NCBI GenBank assembly: GCA_030141605.1
Contig: JAQGDQ010000183.1
Location: 300,241 to 364,240, forward strand
DNA length: 64,000 nucleotides
Direction of reading: 5' to 3'
Source: Tubiluchus corallicola
Taxonomy: Eukaryota > Priapulida > Priapulimorpha > Priapulimorphida > Tubiluchidae
Shown here: positions 45,911-57,900 of the stretch, one piece after another
Layout of the letters: the number at the start of each line of letters is the position of its first letter
Numbering within the stretch: the first letter of the stretch is position 1
Translations under genes and position numbers: made by a program
Notes under the pieces: model-generated
The model's database searches: none
What the model was told of the DNA's origin: nothing
What the model saw: only the letters and a program-made list of their open reading frames with translations

Positions 45911-47503
45911 TTAATGAGTATCCTTCATCGATCGTCCCTTCGTTTCTATTGGAAGCAACATGGAAGCTACAGCAGCTATCAGGCAGCTGCTGGCGTAGAT
46001 TCCGACCGTGAGGTTGACGGAATACCGCAGTAAAACCTGCGCCACGAACGGCGTGACGATGGCGCCTATGCGAGCGAATCCGCTGCACGTTCCCAGTCCC
46101 AAAGCTCGGAACGTCGTCGGGTAAACCTCCGGCGTGTACACGTACACGGCCTGGAATGCGCCCGAGACGAATGCCCTCGCCACGAAAATGAAGAAGGTCA
46201 TGACGGCTCTGTTTGTGCAGATAAATAATAAATACGTAAATAAGGAGAAAACGACAAATTCCAGCGCCATGGTCTTCTTCCTTCCAATCAGATCAACAAT
46301 TACAAAGGTAACGAATAATCCGGGTCCCTCGGCTAACGTAGTCCATAGTAAGTCCGTATAGTCTTTTCTAGTTAAACCCTTACAAGTTAGATAACAGCTA
46401 GCGACATCTACGGGAGGACTGACATCGTAACCGTGGCAACCATCTGATGCCTCGTAAAGTTCGGTAGTTGCCAAGACTAGACCGTAGTAAGCAAATGCGC
46501 ACACGAACCAGATTATCCACAACAGGATGGTAATAAAGCGAGTCTCGGGTATAAACAGGTCTTGCACCCGCCCACGCTTCGCCGGCTGCTCGGAAGCCAC
46601 GAGCCGACCGAGCGGCATCGGTTTGTTGTTAGTTCTTGCTAAGCGTTCGATAATTTTTAACGCTTTGTCGGGTTTTCCCTCTGCAACGTGAAATCTTGCG
46701 CTTTCGGGCAACCACACGCAGCAGAGGGAGAAGATGAGAAGCGGGAAAGCGGAGAAGATCAACAACCACCTCCAACCCATGGTCGGCATGACGATCAGAG
46801 CCAGGAGAACTTCGAAACAGGTACCAATCACCCAAAATATCTCTACGGCTACAACGCACTTGGCACGGGCGGATGCCGGCAGAAATTCCGCGTACAAGGT
46901 CACGGACTGCGGAGCGCCACCTACGCCAAAGCCCACCAAACCTCGTAAGATAAGCATCCACACCAGCGTTGGCGAAAAAGCGCTCAGCAGCCCGTAGAAA
47001 AATGTGAGCACACTGCAGAAGATGAGTTCCACTTTGCGTCCGTAGCGATCGCAAATGTATCCCCAGAAGAAACTGCTCGACATCATTCCGCAGAAAACCA
47101 CCGTCGTAATCGTGGCGCGCTCAAACTCGCCCAGCCTCCAATCGCAATGCAGCGCGGGAGACAGTATGCTTAAAATCATCATCTCCATCGCATCCGCCAT
47201 CCAAGCCAAGCCGGTCAGGAGCGACAAGATGATTTGGAATTTGCCAAAACCAATGGCTTCCACGGCTTCTTCCACCGTGAAGGTATCCTCCGAGAGCCGA
47301 TCGGCATTTACGTCGGGTTGCTCTTCCCCGTTGTCTTCCGTAGGTGCCTCTGACTCCGCATTTGCACCTGGTGCTCTCATTTCCACTTGCTGTGGACTGG
47401 TAGACACCACTCCCGCTCCGTCTTTACCACCCATTTCTTCATACTTACTGCCGCCATCACTAGCGAACACTCGCTTGAATTTGACAAACAAACTTTGGCT
47501 CAT
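45911..47503 (-). CDS. SVOP: Synaptic vesicle 2-related MFS transporter (SVOP-like), intronless
   Basis: 530 residues from the first in-frame ATG at 47503; a stop lies in frame shortly upstream and the 18 codons between have no ATG. After an acidic N-terminal region come twelve predicted membrane spans of the major facilitator fold. SVOP hallmarks include [14 protein letters not shown] before TM1, [12 protein letters not shown] in TM1, DRYGRK in the TM2-3 loop, LYAEFLP, WLPESAR after TM6, DLIGRKKTM in the TM8-9 loop, [10 protein letters not shown] and a C-terminal [11 protein letters not shown] proteins sit in synaptic and secretory vesicle membranes; their substrate is not firmly established. 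The coding region has no introns, unlike vertebrate SVOP. A Tigger-like element ends 68 bp past the stop. Confidence 0.92.
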   Translation of the reverse strand: MSQSLFVKFKRVFASDGGSKYEEMGGKDGAGVVSTSPQQVEMRAPGANAESEAPTEDNGEEQPDVNADRLSEDTFTVEEAVEAIGFGKFQIILSLLTGLAWMADAMEMMILSILSPALHCDWRLGEFERATITTVVFCGMMSSSFFWGYICDRYGRKVELIFCSVLTFFYGLLSAFSPTLVWMLILRGLVGFGVGGAPQSVTLYAEFLPASARAKCVVAVEIFWVIGTCFEVLLALIVMPTMGWRWLLIFSAFPLLIFSLCCVWLPESARFHVAEGKPDKALKIIERLARTNNKPMPLGRLVASEQPAKRGRVQDLFIPETRFITILLWIIWFVCAFAYYGLVLATTELYEASDGCHGYDVSPPVDVASCYLTCKGLTRKDYTDLLWTTLAEGPGLFVTFVIVDLIGRKKTMALEFVVFSLFTYLLFICTNRAVMTFFIFVARAFVSGAFQAVYVYTPEVYPTTFRALGLGTCSGFARIGAIVTPFVAQVLLRYSVNLTVGIYASSCLIAAVASMLLPIETKGRSMKDTH

Positions 47504-50500
47504 GTAGAAAATTCGGAGATTTTTACACAATTTCTGATGGCACTTTGAGAGAAGCAATTCTTAATGGCTGAAAAGAATGAAAATACATAAATTTGGGATG
47601 AACAAAATTACATTCAATTCTGCTACACTTGGGGTGTCACAGCACGGAATAACTGACATCTAAAATATAGATATATATATAAATATACATATACAAACAC
47701 CTAAAAAATGTCATGAGCCTGTAAGTAAACTTGTATTTTTAATAACGGGCAGCTGACCAAGTGGCTAATAGGTCTTTCGCTGCTCCTCAGTTGCAATGAA
47801 AAGTAAAAATAATTATGTCGAATTTTAACTGCTATTGAGAAAATAAAATTGAATTGAATGGAATATAAGCCCTAAAGAAATGCTTCTAAAGTTTTAAGTT
47901 TTCTCGCACAAATATAAACCTGATTAATCGCTGCAAAACAAATGTTCGATCTTCCATTCTTTCGAGCTGACCAATTGCAATACCAGTACATTCCGGATAA
48001 AAAAACACTTAGCAATCCTAGACAAAACGAAACAATCAGTGGAAGTTTTTGAGTGGGGTGATCAATCTTCGCTTCTTTAGCAATAATATAATGTAATATC
48101 TGCTAGAAATGAAACATATGTACTATGTTAAAAAGTAACTATTTTTAAGTAGGTCAATAACCAAGATGGCAAAACCCTACAAGTTGGTTGAAAACAGCAC
48201 TGTTTGCGTTACTCTACAATGAACCAGGCAGCAGCTTCTGAAATTCAGTCATTAATCAGCCGAGTTTGCTAGTTAGTAGGCTAGTAAACTCCGATAAAAT
48301 ATAATTTGCTTTAGGCTCTAATGGTTATATGCATAACTCCACTATGAATCCCCAGTAATTATGGTGCTGAGATACCATTGAATTTATACCGTTGGTATCA
48401 CAATCAACACCATAATTATCAGGGATTAATGTTTAACTAATGTTCCTGAAACACTTGCTTGTAACGTTTCCAGCTACTCCGATTCAGTAGTTTCTACCTC
48501 ATTAGGACCACACTACGTACATAATGTAGAACTTTATAACACCAATTTGATTAACTTAATCTTTGATATGGCAAAGTGAGCTTACCTTTAGCACAATATA
48601 TTACTAGTCATTACCTAGTCGCTACATCTTACATAGTAAAACACGCTCACTGTAACACATAAATATTTTTAATGAGCCTAAAAGTAAAAACTTCTAATAT
48701 TATTGATTGTTCACGATACTTTCGTGAATAATAATACTTTCTGCAGCTAATATGCAGTGCCACCTGTTAGGCGAAAGCCTTACCAACAAACTAGCCAGTA
48801 CATAGCGAAAAGTGAAGAGTTTCCATATTGCAACTTTGAGCACCACTGAAAAAATGTGAAACTTTTGTTATAGGAAGTTATTATTAGGTATCGAATGTGA
48901 TGAGGGAAGACTCTTGGAGTAAGCAACTACACATAAGATGACTATTATAGAGATCGCAACCGAGTCCAACTCTAGATCCTTATAACCTCGTAAGGCATGC
49001 GATATGAGGTTATCTTCCTTTTCCCTTATGATGAGTATATACGCGGGAATGCTCTTGAACCTCAGCGAGAGTCAACTACTGACTTAATTTTAGAGTTCAA
49101 TAACGTGCGGTAAAAGGATTTAGCAAACACAGCTTTAACCTCAGGTTTGAAGAGTGTTGCATCGTGGACATCAGTGACATACACTAGCACTTAACGTAAA
49201 GTTGGCGTCAGCAGGTGAGCTTGCTGGGTTTTGGAACGAAATGAAAATGAAATGAAACGAAAACTGCATAACAAAATGAGGTTAAAATCATTTCGAAACT
49301 AGATCTTTTTTGCTTTTTGCAATCAACAATGAGGGAAGAGCATCAAAAACAAACAAATTTGTAGAGTGAATGATCGAAGTAAAATTAATGTGTCAATGAC
49401 TTCAAGCTGACAGTATCTAGATTCTAGAATATGGTAAATTATACTAATGTAAAAGAAAAGAATGCAGGTAACGATGAAGAAATAATGCATTAATCTAAAA
49501 TCTTCAAAGAAAAATAATAGGCATAGTCACCCTCAATAAACTGAGCAGCACCATGTAATATATTAACCATCACTGACTGTACCTTGTAATCGTGAAAAAT
49601 AAACATACTGACAATGCTAAACTTCACGACGTTTTTTTTTAAAGAAAGGATGCATAGTTAAACATGTTGCATTTATTTTACTGTTATCACTTAAACTTAG
49701 AAAAATATAACAAAGAAATTTGGAAAAAATACTCTATGAAGCATAAAGTTAATTTATACTAACGTTGTGTAGAAATTTTTAAGTGAAAATTACCACATTA
49801 CTGATTAACTTTGTGACTTTTCATAAGTGCTCTTAAACTACTTCAAATTTCTGCAGCTTACCTGCTACTGCTATTATGGCGACAGTGATGATGACTACTA
49901 TATGTGACGTTAAACTCAAATGACCACAAATTTCACAGACAATTTAACACAAATTTAAACACTCTCTACTCTCCCAGTCAGGAACAAGAATAATGAGTTT
50001 TAAAGGCGCCTGCTCTCAGTTTCAAAGGTAGACATTGAATGAATAAGAATCAAAAGCGATTAAATCACGAAGTTTACCAATTCAAAATTGTCATTAGTTG
50101 GTTACATACACCATTGCAACATGTTTGAGCATGTGTTAATATTTCTAGTTAGGTATAAAATACAGAGTTTCCTAATTCTCATTAGTGTGCATCATAGACT
50201 TGTCAACGCTCGTGTAAATTGAGCATACACACCTTGCACATTTGATCCTCTTTCATAGAACCTAGTCAGTCTCACACAATCTGCAACATCTAATACTAAT
50301 TTGGCTTCATCTTTGGGTTGATTAAAAGCATTTATTTTTACATTCACCTTTTATAGTGCAAAACTTTGCTTAAAATAGTAGCTATTGTTCTTTTTGTTTA
50401 AAGCTAATTTTTCCATTTGTTGAGTTTGCTGTAACATTGTTTAAACTCTTTCATGCCGATGTGAATTTTATTTTTTGTAAGATAAGACAGTACATTTTAG

Positions 50501-50649
50501 CTTAATCAAGTTATCTTAATTTTACATACTATTAACAAATAATACTATCTTTTATATCATCCCACATATGAGCTTCATTCATTACATCATTCCATTTTAA
50601 GCACTAATGTTTTCTTTATCATACGATTCACTTTAAATTTTCAGATTAT
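47504..50649. other. Region upstream of SVOP without recognised genes
   Basis: About 3.1 kb. It contains the hairpin at 48347-48427 and no other supported feature. A degenerate tRNA-like stretch near 47750-47800 is too weak to call. Confidence 0.5.
48347..48427. other. Long imperfect hairpin (about 80 nt)
   Basis: Left arm AATCCCCAGTAATTATGGTG pairs with right arm CACCATAATTATCAGGGATT (17 of 20 positions), and the stem continues with GATACCA / TGGTATC around a loop of about 15 nt. It is a microRNA-precursor-sized fold in unannotated DNA upstream of SVOP. A small palindromic transposon would look similar. Confidence 0.6.
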
Positions 50650-50875
50650 TTCCATTACTTTTTTTCTATCACTGTGTGGGACAATCTAACAAGCCCTGCT
50701 TTTTTGATTGCCCGCAACACATTTACATTTGTATATTAGTGAACAGTGTTTGAGGCTTTTCCTGTGCAGTATTTCTTATTTGTATTACGTTCATTGTAGG
50801 CCCTTTCACTAGATATTGTACATGAAACTATTGTAAATGTGTAATGTGAAATAAATGACTTATGACTTATTTTTA
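50650..50875 (+). mobile_element. LINE 3' end with (TGACTTA)n tail
   Basis: About 225 bp ending AATAAATGACTTATGACTTA. It matches in inverse orientation the sequence at 16760-17010. A shared 3' end with polyadenylation-like signal and short tandem tail suggests a non-LTR retrotransposon UTR. It lies about 450 bp upstream of the channel start codon. Confidence 0.6.
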
Positions 50876-51313
50876 ACAAAAACTTGTCAACGAAGTTAAT
50901 CTTTGAGAGAGGAAAGCACAACTCTGTTGATAATAGGTGGGGCATCGGTGTTGCTGGGTGTTGCATGTTGCTTAATGTGGCTAATGTGTGCTGAATTGCT
51001 TGCATTACACTTGTAGTCAAACTGTGACTGTTTACAATGCAAACATCGTAAATTATTGATCTTCTTACTTTTGCTTTTAGTGCACCATTACACAATTTTG
51101 TTATATTCATATTAACATTTTATCTTTTTACAGGTGCGTCAAAGCCACGAAAATGGCAGCGTACAGTTTGTGCATGCATCGTATATCATCAAGTGATCAA
51201 ACTGTCTTGGTGTGAACACGTTTTGCTACTGAAATGACATTTGCAAAGTTTTTTCTTCCGCTTTTGTTGTTGTAAGTTGCCCGTTTCTCCTCTGGTTATG
51301 TTAACAAGCTCAA

Positions 51314-51971
51314 ATGGAGCAGCAGGTTTTTTTGTCGAGTGAAGGTGATGAAAAGGAAAAGGTAAAAAATGAAAGTTGCAGCGCAGCGGATGCTGCAGAG
51401 GATGTCAATAAAAGTGAGACTCATGATGGTTTAGCTGACAAAGTAGATGACAACCTGGTGAACTCCGTTTCAAATGAATCGAGTAGAAGATCTTGTAATT
51501 TAACTCAGAATGAAGTTAAATGCGCTGCAGATGCTGCAGAGGATGTCAACAAAAGTGAGACTGATGATGATTTAGCTGATAAAGTAGATGACGACCTGGT
51601 GAACTCTGATGAAGCAAGTACAAGATCTTGTAATTTAACTGAGAATGAAACTCCTGTCAATGCAGCAGTCGACGACCGCTGTTCTTCCGTAGAAGATGAA
51701 GTTTTTCAGGATAGTGTTGATACATCTCCTTCGCAAGAGACCTTGCGGAAAAGCGCAACAGAACAGTCGCAGCTTCCGGACTCTGGATTCTCGGACAGCG
51801 ACAAAGAGGTCCGATGGTCGTCTTCGGATTTGGATCCCGCAGATAAAGGGGATCATCGTATCAATGTCGCAAACGATATCATTCGCACAGCCTACAGAGA
51901 GTCCGTCGATAAAGAAATGGACCAGCGGATTGATAAGTTTAATATGGAAATCAAACAGGAATTCTTTACCT
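51314..51971 (+). CDS. DEG/ENaC exon 1: acidic cytoplasmic N-terminus
   Basis: The ATG at 51314 is preceded in frame by TAA four codons upstream, which fixes the start. The 219-codon exon ends TTTACCT|GTAGGT in phase 1. It is very acidic and contains a tandem duplication: residues 22-69 and 70-114 both read roughly CxAADAAEDVNKSET...DDxLVNS...SCNLT. The last 50 residues are helical and charged and lead into the HG motif of exon 2. Confidence 0.85.
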
Positions 51972-54900
51972 GTAGGTATTTTTTTATTTTATTTATGTTG
52001 ATGGTATATTAGATATTTGGTCATCTGAAGCCAGTTGTGGATCCAATCTATCGTGATTTAAAAAACTGGTAGTGATCCACTTTTGGCTCAAGTTTGGAAT
52101 GTAGTTTCTAAGCCAACAATAAAAACCGACTTCTGGTATTTTATAATTTTTTGTACGTTAATATTCTTACTTGATACAGTCATATAAAAGTGTATTTTTA
52201 ATTTGAAAAGTAAAACGCAGTAATTGTTATAACATCGTTCTTTCGGGGAATTCAGGATGCAACCGTGTTTTTCTACGGCTAACTCTCGGCCATGGTTGCC
52301 GTTTTGTATGATGCTCATTGTATTGGAGGCTAAAAAGTATCGAATTTTGCGCCAAATCAGTGTATTAACAGCCAAATAGTGTTGCCACCTATACCATAAT
52401 TATCAGAACATACATGATTTCGTGATACAAAAAAGAGGCTATACAATAATCGATAATTATACGATAATTTAGTCATGCAAAACTAAAAAACAAAGCGTGA
52501 AAAAATTTGCACTGAAAAAATTTAAAGATAAGATAAGATAATATTTACTTTCATCGGTATGATACAAAACAGTACATATTTGTAAAACATGAGCTTAAAA
52601 CTCGTAAACCGATATCAAACATAATGTATAAGAGCGATAACATGGTAATAATATGTACTTCTTAAAATGTTTTGGATGCCACCAGAGGTATTAGTACAAG
52701 AGATATTTAAACTACATGAAAACAGTAAAAATTTGAGACAGTAAAATTTTAGGCAGTAACATTTTCTAAAATTTACACAAAAAGCTATCTAGGTAAATAA
52801 AAAATTTTCCTGCCAACACATTCAGCATTTAATTATGACTTAACAAAACTGGGAAGTTCGCTGAATTTACAAATGGCACATTTACATGATACACCAGTCC
52901 ATGAGTTAATTAGACGTTTAAATTCCCCAAGATTTTCGGCCATTCGGAGACAGTTTGGTAATTCATTCCACAATGTGGCTCCATAATAGGAGAAACTTTT
53001 CTTGCCGTATGTAACACCATCATTAAAACATCATTGCTCACAAACTTTGATTTCAACCGATTTTAAATATTCCACGATTCAGCTTTAAACATTAACAAAG
53101 CTTTAAAAAAAGTTTTTGTGGCCAGCTCAGTTCGCTATCTTGGCTCTTTTTTCAGTAAGAAATAGAAAAGTTTTTTTTATATAGGTGCATTTCATTTGCA
53201 AAGAATGCTTGATAGCAGGTGTGGTACAGTTTGTGTAGTTCGAACATTCTATATATATATACAGGTTAGCGCAGGGGTGTGCAAATTATCTGACTAGCCG
53301 GGCCACATTAAACTTTCCCGCAATTCCTGCGGGCCACAGGCAGTTTGATCAAGGAGCCAAGTACAGAAAGGCCTAATAACGATTTTTTTGCATCCGACCT
53401 GCGTACATCATTACTACTACACTCAGGAAACTATTTTATAAGTTATTAAAATTTATATTACAAACCATATATTTCTACTTTCAGGACAGATAGTGGTAAT
53501 TTCATTACAATGCATATTAGTAATGTGTATCACACAGTCTGTGTAGTACAGTGACATTAAGCTACAACCGTCTTGTAAGGGTTAATGGCATCCGATCTAG
53601 TAGAAAAAACTACCTGCAGTATCTTTGGGATCGTGGCACGGACTTCAGCTGGATACACTCAATTAATCGCCCAGGCCGCACTTTCATTATGTTGAGAAAT
53701 CTCTTCGCAGGCCGCACAAATTCTTTCCGCGGGCCGCAATTTGCACACCCCTGACTTACAGTGTTTTCAGTATCATAAGTTTTGTAAGTCGTTTGCGTTA
53801 CTTGTCATTATTGTAGAAATTGTGAATTTGCAAACTCGGTGGAATGGTTTAAGACACCGGCTTGTCTGTTTGGCTCTAGGGATTGCTTTTATAGTTGTTG
53901 CTAGCATCATAGGTTCTGTCGTGTGATTGGCTGATCTTGAGATGAAAACTCTAAAACTTATGAGTAGCTAAATGCACTTTTCCAGACGTATTTTTTTGTG
54001 CAACTTAAGTACTTTCAGAGGACCTGGTTATGCCTAGATCAGTAATTTTTAGTTGTACTTTCAGCACTGAGCCAGCATTATGCACAGGCTGCATAAGATT
54101 ATGGACATCCATAAAATAAGACCAAAAATCCATCAAATAAAATTTGAAAAATCCATAAAATAAGAAATGCATAAAATAAAAAAATATTTTTTTTGTGATT
54201 TTTTGTACAAAGTAACGAGTTGTGTAAGCATTGGCAATACTGAAAACGAACGTTAGAAGGAGAGAAAGAGAAAGAAAACAAACCAACAAAAGCGCATTTC
54301 CGGATTTGCTATTTTACATTGTTTTTTCTCATTGTCTTTTTGTTATCAAGATGGTGAAGTTTCAACCAAAGCATGAGCTGGAGTTCGGTCTGAAAATATC
54401 TGAGAGAGACCTAGCCACCAGGATCGGAAACTTCAGCCTAGAGGGCATTCTACATTCGTACCAAATAGATGAATTATTTGAACTGAAGTGATGAATTACA
54501 AGGCATTGTCTCGTAAAATTTGATTAAATTTGAAGGGATATGAAACCGATAAAATTAAAACGAAACCGATAAAATTAAAACTAAGTCCTGCGTGTTTAAA
54601 AACACGTTTCAAGCACTCCTGTTTTTACTTTTTAATTGATTTCCCCCTGGGCATCTCGTTCCAGATATAGTCTATTTCTTATTTTATTGATATCCATAAA
54701 ATAAAATTTCAAAAATCCATAAAATAAGCTATTTTATTTATTTTATACATATCCATAATCTTATGCACCCTGATTATGCATGGCTAACCTTTCATTATTC
54801 ATACTAACACGAGCTTCCCATCTGGACTTGTCTGGGGCAAATTATTTGATCGAGAAACAGAATACTTTGCAGTTGACTATGTCCTTCCCTTCCTGTCACC

Positions 54901-57900
54901 ACTCTGCTAGCCTCTTTGAGCCTAATGCTGCTTAACTAGTAGCATTTAGTTTTATAAAATAACATTGGACAAGATTAGCATGCATTGTGTTTTGTAATAT
55001 TAAACATCTCTTTCTGTAGTTTAAAACAAAACTGGACCCAAGATTAAACTGTAGGTCAAAACAATCTACTCTTTAAAATGTTAAAAGGGAACACACTAGT
55101 TTTTTTTAAATGACTTGCGTGATAAAATTATTGCCACACAAATTGTGTTTGCGCCACTAGTTCTTCGCTTTTACATGCATTTCGCCATTCGCTAGTCAGA
55201 TGGGCACTAGCACCTGCATTTTGGAAAAGCGTTGCGCAAAAAAACCTGGTGCTGTAGCTCTCAGTTCAGATGTGTTAGTTTCTGACAAACTGCACACGTT
55301 TGACAGGACATGAGCACAGCGTTAAATTTGAATTTTTATCTTAGAACTTGTCTAGTTTTAGTACAACACGCTGAATCTCTTACAGTAGCACTGAACTTCA
55401 ATTTTCTCTTTCGCAAATACGTGCAACATGCTCGTGGAATATTTTTGCTGTTGAAAATTATGCTAGTTTGTGATGTCATCAATAATTGGGCTTGACCGCC
55501 GTAAATTAAGATTTTAATCTATTATTTAATTATCAGAAACGCTTTTGCAGTATTAATTGTGTTAAAACGTACACTTTTTGTCTGACTTGAAAATGGGGTA
55601 GTGTTTGAAAAATCATCCTGCCTTCCTTTAACCGAGTAATATTTGTTTTTTCAGCAACCACATGTCATGGTCTAGTCAAAGCCTACCATTCACCAAACCG
55701 CTACATAAAGTGGTTTTGGATCGTCGCTGTTTGTACTGCGTTCGCCGGTCTCATATCCCAAGTGTATAAGCTTTTGTACGATTATTACGAGGTAGGTAAT
55801 AAGATTGTTCGTTTATTAAATTACAGGTGTATAAGCTTTTGTACGATTATTACGGGGTAGGTAATAAGATTGTTCATTTATTAAATTACAGGTGTATAAG
55901 CTTTTGTACGATTATTACGAGGTAGGTAATAAGATTGTTCGTTTATTAAATTACGCTTCGCACATTACGGAATGATCAATCAATGCCTTGCCAGGTTCTG
56001 CTCTGCCCGCTGGGTTTAATTAAATACCGCGGTCAAGCAGTCTGCAATCTAACATGTGAATTCATCAATATCGTGACGTATGATTTACTTTCTGACATTC
56101 TGCAGTATACAGTATAGGCAGGGTGCATAAGATTATGGATATGTGTAAAATAAATAAAATAGCTTATTTTATGGATTTTTGAAATTTTATTTTATGGATA
56201 TCAATAAAATAAGAAATAGACTATATCTGGAATGAGATGCCCAGGGGGAAATCAATTAAAAAGTAAAAACAGGAGGCTTGAAACGTGTTTTTAAACACGC
56301 AGGACTTAGTTTTAATTTTATCGGTTTCATATCACTTCAAATTTAATCAAATTTTACGAGACAATGCCTTGTAATTCATCACTTCAGTTCAAATAATTCA
56401 TCTATTTGGTACGAATGTAGAATGCCCTCTAGGCTGAAGTTTCCGACCCAATGCATGTATTCAGTTTTGATTGCCTTATTTTGTACAAAAAATCACAAAA
56501 AAATTAATTTTATCCATTTCTTATTTTATGGATTTTTCAAATTTTATTTTATGGATTTTTGGTCTTATTTTATGAATATCCATAATCTTATGCAGCCTGA
56601 GTATAGGACACTGTGAGGAACTGTGAGGATGCACTGTTACTGAGACAGCCTTAATGTTTTTTTGGTTTTGTGAGTTTTTACCGCCAGTAATAATGAAAAT
56701 CATCAGTGACCTTTGTCCATGGCCACTTGGCTACCATCGATGGTCATCTAACTAAAATATCTGGTAGTGTAAGCCTGTAGATTCAAGTTATGTACTTTGA
56801 AAGTGTTGCTAGGCATCTTCAGTGACCTTTGTCCATTGCTACTTGGCTACCATTGATGGTCATCTAACTAAAATATCTGGTAATGTAAGCCTGTAGATTC
56901 AAGTTATGTACTTTGAAAGTGTTGCTAAGCATTTTCAGTGACCTTTGTCCATTGCTACTTGGCTACTATTGATGGTCATCTAACTAAAATATCTGGTAAT
57001 GTAAGCCTGTAGATTCAAGTTATGTACTTTGAAAGTGTTGCTAGGCATCTTCAGTGACCTTTGTCCATTGCTACTTGGCTACTATTGATGGTCATCTAAC
57101 TAAAATATCTGGTAATGTAAGCCTGTAGATTCAAGTTATGTACTTTGAAACTGCTATTAGGCATTTAAAAATAATAAAGCAAGTAATTTACTAACCTCTA
57201 CATCGTTTCCAATATTACAATTAGCTTTTTCTAACTCTTTTGTTACTCGCTAACCTTACATGGCAACAACATGGCTACATTTCAAACATTTTAAACTTAT
57301 AAATTGGTATAGATCTTATTCTTTTGGAAGTAGAGAATTTAACAGTGAAATTAAGTGAAACTGTCGGGTAATAATGGGCTTACAAGAAATTTGATCACTT
57401 TGTAAAAGTTTAAGCGTTTGACCCGTTAAATTATAAACGTTCAATCTGGAAATTCAGCTCTATTAAAATGGCAGCATTTTACTATTGAAAAATTGGCACA
57501 AAATTGTCGGGATTTTTTAGTGCAAGTGACATTTTGACAAGTATACAATATTTAGCAAACAAAAAGGTTTCTAAACAAACACTGAAATGTTGAACGTGTT
57601 GCTATGGTTACCGATGGTTTTACCAACACTCGGCTATTGACTGTCTGGAGCGGCATTATAAGTTTATGTGTTTTTCAGAGTGTAAATATTTATCGTGAGC
57701 AGTGTGGAAAACTTGAATTAAAAGCTAAATTGTTTAAACTAGTGTAATTTACTAAGCTAATGAACTTAGGATGCAGGTAAGTTAGCACAAGCTGATACGG
57801 TTGGATTCAAGTTTGGCTGTGCGTGCCTGCGTGCGTGTGTGTGCTTGTGTGTGCTTGTGTGTGTGTGCACGTGCATGTGTGTACGGATGTGCATATGTGT

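Noticed and set aside
46629-47507. Several long frames on both strands inside the SVOP gene
   Set aside because: The higher GC content of SVOP opens shadow frames; only the MFS frame encodes a recognisable protein.
47504-47557. Upstream extension of the SVOP frame by 18 codons
   Set aside because: The extension begins at TTG; the first ATG is at 47503 and an in-frame stop lies just upstream.
47750-47850. tRNA-like start (CTGACCAAGTGGCTAATAGG) followed by a GAATT-type tail
   Set aside because: Box B is not recognisable and no stem closes; possibly a decayed SINE but too weak to list.
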